Origin: Euryarchaeota archaeon UBA10
GTDB lineage: Archaea > Thermoplasmatota > Poseidoniia > Poseidoniales > Poseidoniaceae
Length of the DNA stretch: 7,243 bases
Direction: 5' to 3'
Assembly (NCBI GenBank): GCA_002498185.1
Contig: DAGO01000089.1
Location: 73,945 to 81,187, forward strand
The notes beneath the pieces are model-generated. The model was not told where the DNA came from. It did no database searches and worked only from the letters and a program-made list of their open reading frames with translations. A program made the position numbers and the translations under genes. This document shows, piece by piece, positions 1 to 6,866 of the stretch (within the stretch, counting starts at the first letter, position 1; every line of letters begins with the position of its first letter).

Positions 1-2529
1 AACAACACTGGAGGAAACAACACAGGAAACTCCACTAACGGGACACTGAGCAAATCTAACCCCGCATGGGACGTTCGATTCTTGGACGATACTGTGGACC
101 TGATGGCTCCTAATGAATCGAGGTATGCAACTTTACACATATCGATACCGACTGATGCTAATCCTGGATTTTACGGGTACAATTTGTATGCTGCTAGCGT
201 GTTTGGGAACTTCTCTGTAAACTCAACTATGGTGATTGAAGTCACAGCTGTTCATGATTTGTCATTCTCACACTCGATTGACCAAACCCTATTGCCGGGA
301 AGAAATGTTACATCCACTGTAGAGGTAACAAGCCTTTCATCTGCTGATGGCAATTGGACATGGGAAACCATGGTTGATTCAGGAGATTGTTCTGCCCATT
401 TGAGTGAATTTGAAACCCAAATCATGGAGGATGACACCTATGAAATTGACATTCTGATTACTGCAGGAGTCAATACTCACGTGAATGATGAATGTTTGAT
501 TTCTCTACACGGCACCCTTGACCAAGATACTTCCATTTCTGAAAATTATAATTTCACTGTTACTGTTGGCGAATCTTGGGGCCTATCGATGGTCATTCCT
601 ACCTCGATAAAGCTAGATGTTGACACGTCTGAAACATTCAATGTAGTCATCACCAATGAGGGTACTGAGCAAGATACCATTTCCCTAATCGGAATCGATG
701 ATGAAGGAGTTACGTTTACCAATCCTTCACCTGTAACACTTGAGAGAGGAGAATCTCAATACGTAGTCATGGAAGTTGTAATCGATTCATATTTGGTGGG
801 CAATATTACTCTTCAATTCACAATGTCATCTACTAACAGCGGTAGCGACTCTGTGAACGATAGCGGTGTTTTCGAAGTAAAGGAATATGCCGAACTATCG
901 ATGACCGGACCTGCTGAAAATCGAATAGTCATCGTTCCGGGGCAGAACTCTTCTATCATTCTCAACATTTCCAATGACGGGACAAAGGACCTTGATTTGA
1001 GTGCGACACTTAGTGGTCTTCCGAATGGAATTACTGTAGCAAATGGCCTTGAAGATGTTTCATTGGAAGCAGGCATTTCTACTGACATCGAACTAGAGTT
1101 AGTTGCTTCTGCAGGACTGCAACCGATGAGTGATACCTTCACAATAACCTTCGACGGTGGCTGGACGTCTGCTCAATTGACGATTGACCTCCAAGTCGCA
1201 GACAGGCATGAAGTGATGGTCGACTCTAGTGAAGACCGAATAATCGCATCGCCTTTGGGTGATTCGAGCCTAACTCTGATGGTAACAAACTTGGGTACTT
1301 CCACTGAAACATTCGTAGCCGACATCAACAACAGCGCTGTGAGTGATTGGTTCACAATTAGTGTTGATACGCTTTCATTGAATCTGGACGCCGGCCAATC
1401 AGGCAGTATTACAATCACAGCAAGAGAAATTGCGAGTGGCGCTCCATCAAATGGAGTTGGTCTAACAATCACAGTCACAAGCACTGATGATTCAACAGTT
1501 ACAGATTCCATCTCCATCGCAATTATTCCGCAAATCGCTGATGGATTAATCACTGTAATGAGTGACAGCGTTGAAGCTAAACCAGGTGGAATGATTCAGG
1601 GTAATGTCATCATAACCAACCTAGGAACTGCAAATGACACTATGCGTATCAACACCGTTGAAATGGACTGTAACTTAGACGACGCAGAAGTCGTCCTTTC
1701 TCCTAGTATGTCCTCCGTCCCTATCCCATGGTCTTGTATGGTTGCTGAAGGAGAAACTGCGGGTACAAAGGTTCTGACATTCAGATTAACTTCTGCCGCA
1801 CGGTCCGACATGATGATTACATTCAGTGAAGCGTACAATGTGGAGCCATCTTGGAATGATGAAGTGATCTCATTTGTATTCGACAAGAACGATTTGATTT
1901 TCGATGAAAGTTCAGACCAGCACACTGTTTCTTTGACGATTTGTAATGAAGCCAATACATTCGTTGAGGGTAATTTGGATTTGAGTGGCAAGAATGAACC
2001 TCAAATGGATGTCGTATTCTTCAGGGCAGGAGAGACTGGCATTAATTCAACATTCAGCCTTTCGAGTAAGGGTTGTCAAGACTTCAAAATAATGCTAACT
2101 CCAATCAATCTTGACGGATTTGAGGCTTCTATCACAGTTGAGGCAAGAAGCGAGATATTGGGGCAAACCGTGACCGATAAATCGCCTGAACTAAGGGTTG
2201 ATGTTGCAGGCCCTGACTTACCACCTCAAGGCATGGATTTGGGATTGATTGAACTCGACAATCGCAATTCAATCATCATGTTCGCATCCGGTTGGGCTTT
2301 GGCATTGATTCTGCTGATGTATATCCGCCTGTTCAGAAAGCCTGCTGAAATATTGGAAGAAGAGGTGGAAGAAGAAATCCCACTTGGTCCAAATGAAGTT
2401 AGAATTGATGAATACAACAAGGTCACATGTACTTCGTGTGAAGCGAGACTAGGGGTTCCCGAGGGCAGTGAGCCGCCGTTTAGATTCACCTGTCCAAAAT
2501 GTGAAACACGAATCAGGGTTGTTGAGTGA
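1..2529 (+). CDS. Large membrane-anchored surface protein with NEW3/CARDB-like Ig repeats and a cytoplasmic zinc ribbon (5' partial)
   Basis: The frame is open from base 1, so the start and signal peptide lie upstream; 842 residues are visible. It opens with an Asn/Thr/Gly-rich linker (NNTGGNNTGNST). Beta-sandwich units of roughly 100 residues follow, beginning near residues 90, 191, 298, 401 and 513. Several carry the 'V-x-N-x-G-T' strand typical of NEW3/CARDB domains (ITNEGT, ISNDGT, VTNLGT, ITNLGT). About 17 N-x-S/T sequons and six exported cysteines in three local pairs (C130/C165, C557/C579, C648/C692) fit a glycosylated, disulfide-bonded ectodomain. One span lies at about 757-777, then RLFRK, an acidic run (EILEEEVEEE) and a CxxC-x17-CxxC ribbon (C810, C813, C831, C834) resembling the MJ0042-type zinc ribbon. 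The topology is therefore ectodomain outside and ribbon inside. The ligand and biological role are not recognisable. The architecture is well supported; individual domain boundaries are approximate. Confidence 0.85.
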   Translation, partial: NNTGGNNTGNSTNGTLSKSNPAWDVRFLDDTVDLMAPNESRYATLHISIPTDANPGFYGYNLYAASVFGNFSVNSTMVIEVTAVHDLSFSHSIDQTLLPGRNVTSTVEVTSLSSADGNWTWETMVDSGDCSAHLSEFETQIMEDDTYEIDILITAGVNTHVNDECLISLHGTLDQDTSISENYNFTVTVGESWGLSMVIPTSIKLDVDTSETFNVVITNEGTEQDTISLIGIDDEGVTFTNPSPVTLERGESQYVVMEVVIDSYLVGNITLQFTMSSTNSGSDSVNDSGVFEVKEYAELSMTGPAENRIVIVPGQNSSIILNISNDGTKDLDLSATLSGLPNGITVANGLEDVSLEAGISTDIELELVASAGLQPMSDTFTITFDGGWTSAQLTIDLQVADRHEVMVDSSEDRIIASPLGDSSLTLMVTNLGTSTETFVADINNSAVSDWFTISVDTLSLNLDAGQSGSITITAREIASGAPSNGVGLTITVTSTDDSTVTDSISIAIIPQIADGLITVMSDSVEAKPGGMIQGNVIITNLGTANDTMRINTVEMDCNLDDAEVVLSPSMSSVPIPWSCMVAEGETAGTKVLTFRLTSAARSDMMITFSEAYNVEPSWNDEVISFVFDKNDLIFDESSDQHTVSLTICNEANTFVEGNLDLSGKNEPQMDVVFFRAGETGINSTFSLSSKGCQDFKIMLTPINLDGFEASITVEARSEILGQTVTDKSPELRVDVAGPDLPPQGMDLGLIELDNRNSIIMFASGWALALILLMYIRLFRKPAEILEEEVEEEIPLGPNEVRIDEYNKVTCTSCEARLGVPEGSEPPFRFTCPKCETRIRVVE

Positions 2530-3294
2530 TTACCTATTTTGCGCAATTAGAAGGAACGCAGTGTGCCCAAATGGACCATTTACAGGCCTCATTCCACCCT
2601 TTGAGGTTAGTCCCCACTGCCTTTCCATCAACTCTCCAGCCCATTCCACTACTAAACCCGCTTCTTCACAAGCTTTCCAACAGGCCTCGAGTTGGGAAGT
2701 AGTGGGAGCGTAACACGCAAGTCTCCCGCCGAATGAAAGTTTAGGTGCGCATGCTGCAATTGCAGGAGAATGCACAGGCATGTCCAAGATCACGGCATTG
2801 AATTCTTCATCAGGAACTACATCTTCGACCATACCTTCCAAATGAGTATGTCTTGGGAAACCAGAGAAGCATTCACTTGCCCGTTGCAAGTTGGTCAACC
2901 CTACGCTTGCATGTTCATCTCTGGGCTCTGCAGTAATCAGATGACCGGTTTCTCCTAGCACTCTTGCGAGATGAAGGGAAAGGCCGCCAGAGCCTAAACC
3001 TGCCTCTAGAACTGTGTCACCGGCACCAATTCCTAATTTTGTGATAAAATATCCTGCATCCTTTGCAGAAATAGTCTGAGCTCTTCTAGCCATTCCAGAG
3101 ATCAATTCCGGTAATCTAGCTGGCATAATTGTAAGATACTTCTGGCCCACAAGGACTTCATCACCAATGTTAGAATCAGCGAGCAGTGTGGCGGTATTAA
3201 TCACCCCAAGCCCCTTGTGTTTGACCATTTCGTCAACCACCTCAACAACATGGATGCGCCCCTCTTTTTCCATCAGGACCGAATACTCTGCCAT
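2530..3294 (-). CDS. trmI: tRNA (adenine-N1)-methyltransferase, TrmI family (m1A57/m1A58 type)
   Basis: This is an S-adenosylmethionine-dependent class I methyltransferase. By family it should methylate N1 of adenine 58, and in archaea often adenine 57, in the tRNA T-loop, in the cytoplasm and usually as a homotetramer. In 254-residue numbering, an N-terminal small beta domain leads to the family signature AQTISAKDAGYFITKLGI (about 72-89). SAM motif I is VLEAGLGSGGLSL (95-107), an acidic strand-2 end lies in AEPRDEH (about 122-128), motif IV is ILDMP with D171, and the C-terminal RPVNGPFGHTAF (236-247) matches the RP...HTGF ending of archaeal TrmI. Motif IV reads LDMPVHSP instead of the common LDLPxP. 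I chose ATG 3294 because it gives about the length of archaeal TrmI and aligns with its N-terminus. The frame stays open to an ATG at 3414, but the extra 40 residues look unlike the family and overlap the divergent gene's start. The stop abuts the convergent upstream gene with no spacer. Confidence 0.9.
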   Translation of the reverse strand: MAEYSVLMEKEGRIHVVEVVDEMVKHKGLGVINTATLLADSNIGDEVLVGQKYLTIMPARLPELISGMARRAQTISAKDAGYFITKLGIGAGDTVLEAGLGSGGLSLHLARVLGETGHLITAEPRDEHASVGLTNLQRASECFSGFPRHTHLEGMVEDVVPDEEFNAVILDMPVHSPAIAACAPKLSFGGRLACYAPTTSQLEACWKACEEAGLVVEWAGELMERQWGLTSKGGMRPVNGPFGHTAFLLIAQNR

Positions 3295-3295
3295 G

Positions 3296-3308
3296 CTTCT
3301 GCGAGAAG
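3296..3308. repeat. Short inverted repeat CTTCT-GCG-AGAAG just upstream of the trmI start
   Basis: A perfect 5-bp inverted repeat with a 3-nt spacer lies one base upstream of the chosen trmI ATG (3294). In trmI mRNA it could form a small hairpin at the start codon, or it could be half of an operator. It is short enough to be chance, and it would be coding if trmI started at 3414. Confidence 0.25.
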
Positions 3309-3347
3309 GAGTATACCAAGAACGATTCGCATGATTATTCTGAAGAT

Positions 3348-3362
3348 ACCCCCGTAGGGGGT
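3348..3362. repeat. Inverted repeat ACCCCC-GTA-GGGGGT in the divergent promoter region
   Basis: Perfect 6-bp arms flank a 3-nt centre, giving a GC-only core in a moderate-GC intergenic region. It sits about 20 bp upstream of the TATA-like box of the rightward gene and 53 bp upstream of trmI's start. That position would suit a transcription-factor operator acting on one or both divergent genes. No regulator is known for it here, so function is inference. Confidence 0.4.
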
Positions 3363-3381
3363 GTGTCATAGAGAGCACATG

Positions 3382-3389
3382 TTCAAATA
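3382..3389 (+). promoter_or_regulatory. TATA-like box of the thioredoxin-fold surface protein gene
   Basis: TTCAAATA matches an archaeal TTTAAATA-type box at seven of eight positions. It spans -31 to -24 relative to the ATG at 3413, the distance expected if transcription begins at or next to that ATG. This supports ATG 3413 over the in-frame ATG at 3392, which would lie between the box and the predicted transcription start. No clear BRE is visible upstream. Confidence 0.5.
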
Positions 3390-3412
3390 CCATGTTTTTC
3401 CAAACGGAGCCC

Positions 3413-6400
3413 ATGACGACCGTACGTACGACTGCTTACTCAATTGTTGGATTGATGCTTTTGAGCATTTTTGCTTCTTTTGGAGGACTAATCGCTGATA
3501 ATGAAAAAGTTGAATCAGAACTGAAGGAAGAGCCAACTCAATTCCAAGCAACAAGCCCAGGGCACCCTGTTTTCGCTGAATACATGGGAGCATACTGGTG
3601 TGGACCATGTAAGACCACATCGACTAACTTGCACAACCTGTACGGTACAAACGGCGGTGGCGGAAGTCAATCCGAAGACTTCACCTACATCTCTTTCTGG
3701 GAATCCTCACAAACAGGTAACCCGAATGATAGCCCGATCAATCGTCGATCCCACATGCAAAACGCGCCAGGATACACTGGCGGCATCCCAGTTACGGTCT
3801 TTGGTGATGCTCCATCAGGAACTTACTACACAGTAGGCGGTCAAAACTACGACAGTTTCTACCAGAACGGCGGAAACATGCACAATGCAAACGACTACTC
3901 TCTGGTCGTACTGCAATCACAAAATGGAAACAACATGGATATCGATATCACTGCATCTTACACTGGTAGCGGTTCTAAGACCGTTTACATCTATGCTGCT
4001 GTAGCCGAAGAAACATCCCCTGAGACTTACTCTGGGGGATCTCCAAACCCTCACCACGTCTGGCAGAAGTGGTTGCTTAACGGAAACAACAACGGATTCG
4101 AATCCGTTACCCTGACTGCAGGTAACGCTGTAACAAAGTCTTGGTCTGTTCCAATCAACACTGTACGAGCAGGTGGCGGAGTTACTGCTGCTGAGAACTT
4201 CCTAACAATCGCTGCCCTACTCGACGGAGACCACACCTCCCACCGCAACGTAGTGTCCGCAGCTGATTCCAACATGGCCCCAACTATCGATGTTGGAATT
4301 CAATCATTCACCATAGACAACCCTAGTGCACCTAACGGCGGATACATCAACGGAGACATTCTGAATGTACAGGCTACCGTTATCAACAACGGTGTTGATG
4401 CTTACAGCGATGGCGGAGATTTAAGATTCTACTACAAGGCGAACAATGTAAAGACCTACGTCGGTTCGACTAACTCCCTAAGCAACTTTGCAAGCAATGG
4501 TGCAACTCAAACATATACTGGGCAAATCGATACTTCCAGTCTACCATCATCTGCTTACCAAACCACCTTTGGAGTAGAATTGTCTAACCTTGTTGCGGAC
4601 AAGTCTAGTTCCAACAATGGTGCTACAGAAGTCGTTGCACACGACCTAGTCCCAGTTGCAAGAAAGGCACAAGTCATCGGTAACAACCAAATCGAGAGAG
4701 GGGACAACTTCCTTATCGAAGCAAAGACAACAATCAACGATGCTGTTGATATCAACACATCATTCTTCACATTCGATGTTGAAGTCTCCCAAGCGGGAAT
4801 GAACCAGTGGATTGGCGGAGACATGATTGTCGGTGGAGAAGAAGTATACCAAGAAGGAACATCCAACGAACACCGCCAGTATCTAGTCAAGCCTAGCATG
4901 AACATGGGAGCAGGAGACTACGACATTCGTGTCCGTGCAATTGACTCTAGAATGCAAACTAGCGACTGGCAGATTACTCAGAACGGATTCGAGTTGAAGA
5001 ACGCTCTACCGGTTATCACTGCAGAACCTGTACCTACTGTAAAGGTACAAACCTCAACAAAGGTTTCAATCGTTGATAACATCGAAGACGCTGAAACAGA
5101 CCTTGACCAGTTGGTCATCACAAGCAACAGCCCTAACTTCGTAGCTTGGCACCCAGCCACAGAAGAGATCGAAGTCTACTTTGAGAACATCAGATTCGTC
5201 AATGGAGTACCAACTGCTTCAGGAATCGAGATTTCAGTCAATGATGGAACCGATACAGCTGTTGGAACTCTTCTGTTCAACGTTATTGAGAATGGACAAC
5301 CAAGATGGGCTGGTGTGGAGAAGCAATATGTAGACGAGGCGTCCACCTCTTCGCTTTACTTGCTACCTTACCTATCAGACACGGATAACAATGGAAACAT
5401 TGTTTCTTCTGAAGATTTGATGTTGGCAATTGTTGACAACACAAACCCAGACCTACTAGACATTACACTGAATGGTTTCACGCTGAACTATGCAACCAGT
5501 GATGACGACATCAACGGTGAAACTACAATCACACTCCGTGCAAGTGACGGCGAACAATACTCAGACCAGTTGATTACAATCGCAATCACACCAGTCAACG
5601 ACGCACCTCGCCTTGACTTATCGGAATTCGAGAACCTACGCTTGAAGGTTGGAACTCAGAAGGTCATCTTCCTGAATGAGATTCTAACCGATGTCGATGG
5701 CAATGTCAACGAAGTAACCGTAACTGCTAGCAACCCAACACCTGGTGCTGCTCGTGTTAACTTCCTAGATAACACTCTGACCCTAATCTGGGATACAGCA
5801 GGTTTGCAAACCGTTACAATCCAAACAGAAGACAGGTATGATTCTAACATCTACACTCTGGTTGTAGACGTATACGACAGCATGCCTCTGCTTGTAGGAG
5901 AAGGCCCTGATGCAGATGTTCGCGTTGATGTGACCAATGTTTACATCGGAGAAGTTCCGGAATCTACTCTATTCCTAAACAAGAATGATGTAACAATCAC
6001 CTCGCTTTCCAGCACATGGCAGATTTGTAACACTGAAGTTTGTATGATAAACGAAGTACATGAGCATGACATTACAATGAAGAGCGTTGGATGGACATTC
6101 GACCCATCTAATGGCCAACTGGACGCAATGGGTTCACAGTGGTATGTCAAGCTAGTCAAGATCACTGCTGTTGCAGCAAATGGTGACAAATTCGAATACA
6201 AGGAACCAGTTCTACAGTGGACTGCTATCGAAGCAGCACCAGGACCAGAAACCATGACTGAAGATGAAGTCAAGCAATTGGTAGCTGAATTGACAGATTC
6301 CATTGCTGCAAAGAAGACTGAAATCGATAGCATGGAAGAAGGAACAACAGCATACGATGATGCTGTAGCCGAACTTGATGAAATGGAAGCAGACTTAGCA

Positions 6401-6790
6401 GAAGCTTGTGAATACACAACCTGTGTTGAGAAGAATGCAGGTAACAGTGACGGAGCAGTTAGCGAGAGTGGACTTGACCTAACTGTAGTCTTGATTGTCA
6501 TCGGTGTTATCATTGCTGCACTACTTGCTGGACTAATGTTCATGCGTGGAGGAAACGGTGGCAACGGTCCAGAAAAGATGGTAGATTGGGCGAATGAACT
6601 GCCAGCGAACGATGCAGTTGCGAACTCAATGTATGGAGGAGCACAAGAAATCTTCCAGCAACCAGTAGCAGCTCCTGCACCAGTGGTCGCTCAAGTTCCA
6701 CCGGGGGCACCACCACTGCCACCAGGCGGTCTACCAGCGGGATGGACTATGGAGCAGTGGGCGTATTACGGCCACCAATATCAGCAATGA
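3413..6790 (+). CDS. Giant membrane-anchored surface protein with Omp28-like thioredoxin fold, Ig/cadherin-like domains and GWTMEQW cytoplasmic tail
   Basis: The product has 1125 residues. A signal peptide (1 to about 28: short Arg-containing n-region, then IVGLMLLSIFASFGGLIA) is followed by a thioredoxin fold with WCGPCK (C63, C66) and a likely cis-proline in GGIP (P126). The next beta-sandwich (about 160-285, with HHVWQKWLLNG) gives an Omp28-like two-domain layout. A CARDB-like domain starts near 293, another Ig-like unit near 413, and cadherin-like units follow at about 530-626, 627-732 (ending VNDAP at 728-732) and 733-823. A further region (824-949) leads to an acidic coiled coil (948-1000), one span (1024-1044), a Pro-rich linker and terminal GWTMEQWAYYGHQY. 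The only six cysteines form three pairs: C63/C66, C872/C877 and C999/C1004. ATG 3413 is preferred for its TATA-box distance and a clean signal peptide; 3392 would add seven residues. Codons favour AAC, ATC and AAG, hinting at high expression. The thiol-redox role is inferred; the substrate is unknown. Confidence 0.88.
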   Translation: MTTVRTTAYSIVGLMLLSIFASFGGLIADNEKVESELKEEPTQFQATSPGHPVFAEYMGAYWCGPCKTTSTNLHNLYGTNGGGGSQSEDFTYISFWESSQTGNPNDSPINRRSHMQNAPGYTGGIPVTVFGDAPSGTYYTVGGQNYDSFYQNGGNMHNANDYSLVVLQSQNGNNMDIDITASYTGSGSKTVYIYAAVAEETSPETYSGGSPNPHHVWQKWLLNGNNNGFESVTLTAGNAVTKSWSVPINTVRAGGGVTAAENFLTIAALLDGDHTSHRNVVSAADSNMAPTIDVGIQSFTIDNPSAPNGGYINGDILNVQATVINNGVDAYSDGGDLRFYYKANNVKTYVGSTNSLSNFASNGATQTYTGQIDTSSLPSSAYQTTFGVELSNLVADKSSSNNGATEVVAHDLVPVARKAQVIGNNQIERGDNFLIEAKTTINDAVDINTSFFTFDVEVSQAGMNQWIGGDMIVGGEEVYQEGTSNEHRQYLVKPSMNMGAGDYDIRVRAIDSRMQTSDWQITQNGFELKNALPVITAEPVPTVKVQTSTKVSIVDNIEDAETDLDQLVITSNSPNFVAWHPATEEIEVYFENIRFVNGVPTASGIEISVNDGTDTAVGTLLFNVIENGQPRWAGVEKQYVDEASTSSLYLLPYLSDTDNNGNIVSSEDLMLAIVDNTNPDLLDITLNGFTLNYATSDDDINGETTITLRASDGEQYSDQLITIAITPVNDAPRLDLSEFENLRLKVGTQKVIFLNEILTDVDGNVNEVTVTASNPTPGAARVNFLDNTLTLIWDTAGLQTVTIQTEDRYDSNIYTLVVDVYDSMPLLVGEGPDADVRVDVTNVYIGEVPESTLFLNKNDVTITSLSSTWQICNTEVCMINEVHEHDITMKSVGWTFDPSNGQLDAMGSQWYVKLVKITAVAANGDKFEYKEPVLQWTAIEAAPGPETMTEDEVKQLVAELTDSIAAKKTEIDSMEEGTTAYDDAVAELDEMEADLAEACEYTTCVEKNAGNSDGAVSESGLDLTVVLIVIGVIIAALLAGLMFMRGGNGGNGPEKMVDWANELPANDAVANSMYGGAQEIFQQPVAAPAPVVAQVPPGAPPLPPGGLPAGWTMEQWAYYGHQYQQ

Positions 6791-6816
6791 TTGGTTTTTG
6801 TAGGTCCGATTTGGAC
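6791..6816 (+). terminator. Possible transcription terminator after the surface protein gene
   Basis: Just after the TGA stop there is a T5 tract (6795-6799), then a small inverted repeat GTCC-GATTT-GGAC (6804-6816). Archaeal termination relies mainly on T-rich stretches in the non-template strand, so the T5 tract is the more relevant part. The tract is short and the hairpin lies on its wrong side for an intrinsic bacterial-style terminator, so this is tentative. Confidence 0.25.
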
Positions 6817-6853
6817 GCTATGGCGCTTGCCAAACGGCTAAAATGGACTGTGT

Positions 6854-6859
6854 AGGAGG
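6854..6859 (+). promoter_or_regulatory. Strong Shine-Dalgarno of lonB
   Basis: AGGAGG lies seven bases before the GTG at 6867, near-ideal spacing for 16S rRNA pairing. It decides the start: the in-frame ATG at 6843 lies upstream of the Shine-Dalgarno itself and has no TATA-like box at leaderless distance. It also implies that lonB mRNA has a leader. Confidence 0.8.
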
Positions 6860-6866
6860 GGTAACT

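Larger units (their letters stand above)
3295..3412. promoter_or_regulatory. Divergent intergenic region between trmI and the thioredoxin-fold surface protein gene
   Basis: This 118-bp region must hold the promoters of both divergent genes. It contains a TATA-like box for the rightward gene and two short inverted repeats, described separately. For trmI I see only weak candidates on the minus strand: an AATAAT run around 3334-3339 and GTATAC at 3311-3316. Neither has convincing leaderless spacing to ATG 3294, and there is no Shine-Dalgarno in front of that ATG. Confidence 0.5.

Noticed and set aside
1..60. The Asn/Thr/Gly repeats at the window start as a possible DNA repeat or CRISPR edge.
   Set aside because: The pattern is a short, imperfect, in-frame low-complexity protein linker with no spacers and no repeat elsewhere.
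2468..2713. An 81-codon plus-strand frame overlapping the end of the first gene and the 3' end of trmI.
   Set aside because: It is out of frame with the zinc-ribbon codons and antisense to conserved TrmI motifs, and its translation shows no recognisable domain.
3295..3414. A 40-codon N-terminal extension of trmI starting at ATG 3414.
   Set aside because: The frame is open, but the added residues do not resemble the family, would make the protein longer than archaeal TrmI, and would overlap the divergent gene's start and its TATA-like box.
3421..3430. Perfect 10-bp palindrome CGTACGTACG near the start of the giant surface protein gene.
   Set aside because: It lies in the signal-peptide codons (Val-Arg-Thr region) and has no partner copy in the window, so chance is an adequate explanation.
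5941..6564. A 207-codon open frame on the minus strand inside the giant surface protein gene.
   Set aside because: It is antisense to well-supported coding sequence including the coiled coil and membrane span. Its translation is Ser/Val/Thr-rich low complexity with no recognisable domain, as expected from the reverse of biased codons.
6821..6832. Small hairpin TGGC-GCTT-GCCA between the surface protein gene and lonB.
   Set aside because: The stem is only 4 bp and is not followed by a T tract, so it is not convincing as a terminator or riboregulator.
6820..6855. An 11-codon ORF (MALAKRLKWTV) ending just before lonB, possibly a leader peptide.
   Set aside because: It has no Shine-Dalgarno and no supporting pattern; its stop overlaps the lonB Shine-Dalgarno, but an ORF this short is expected by chance.
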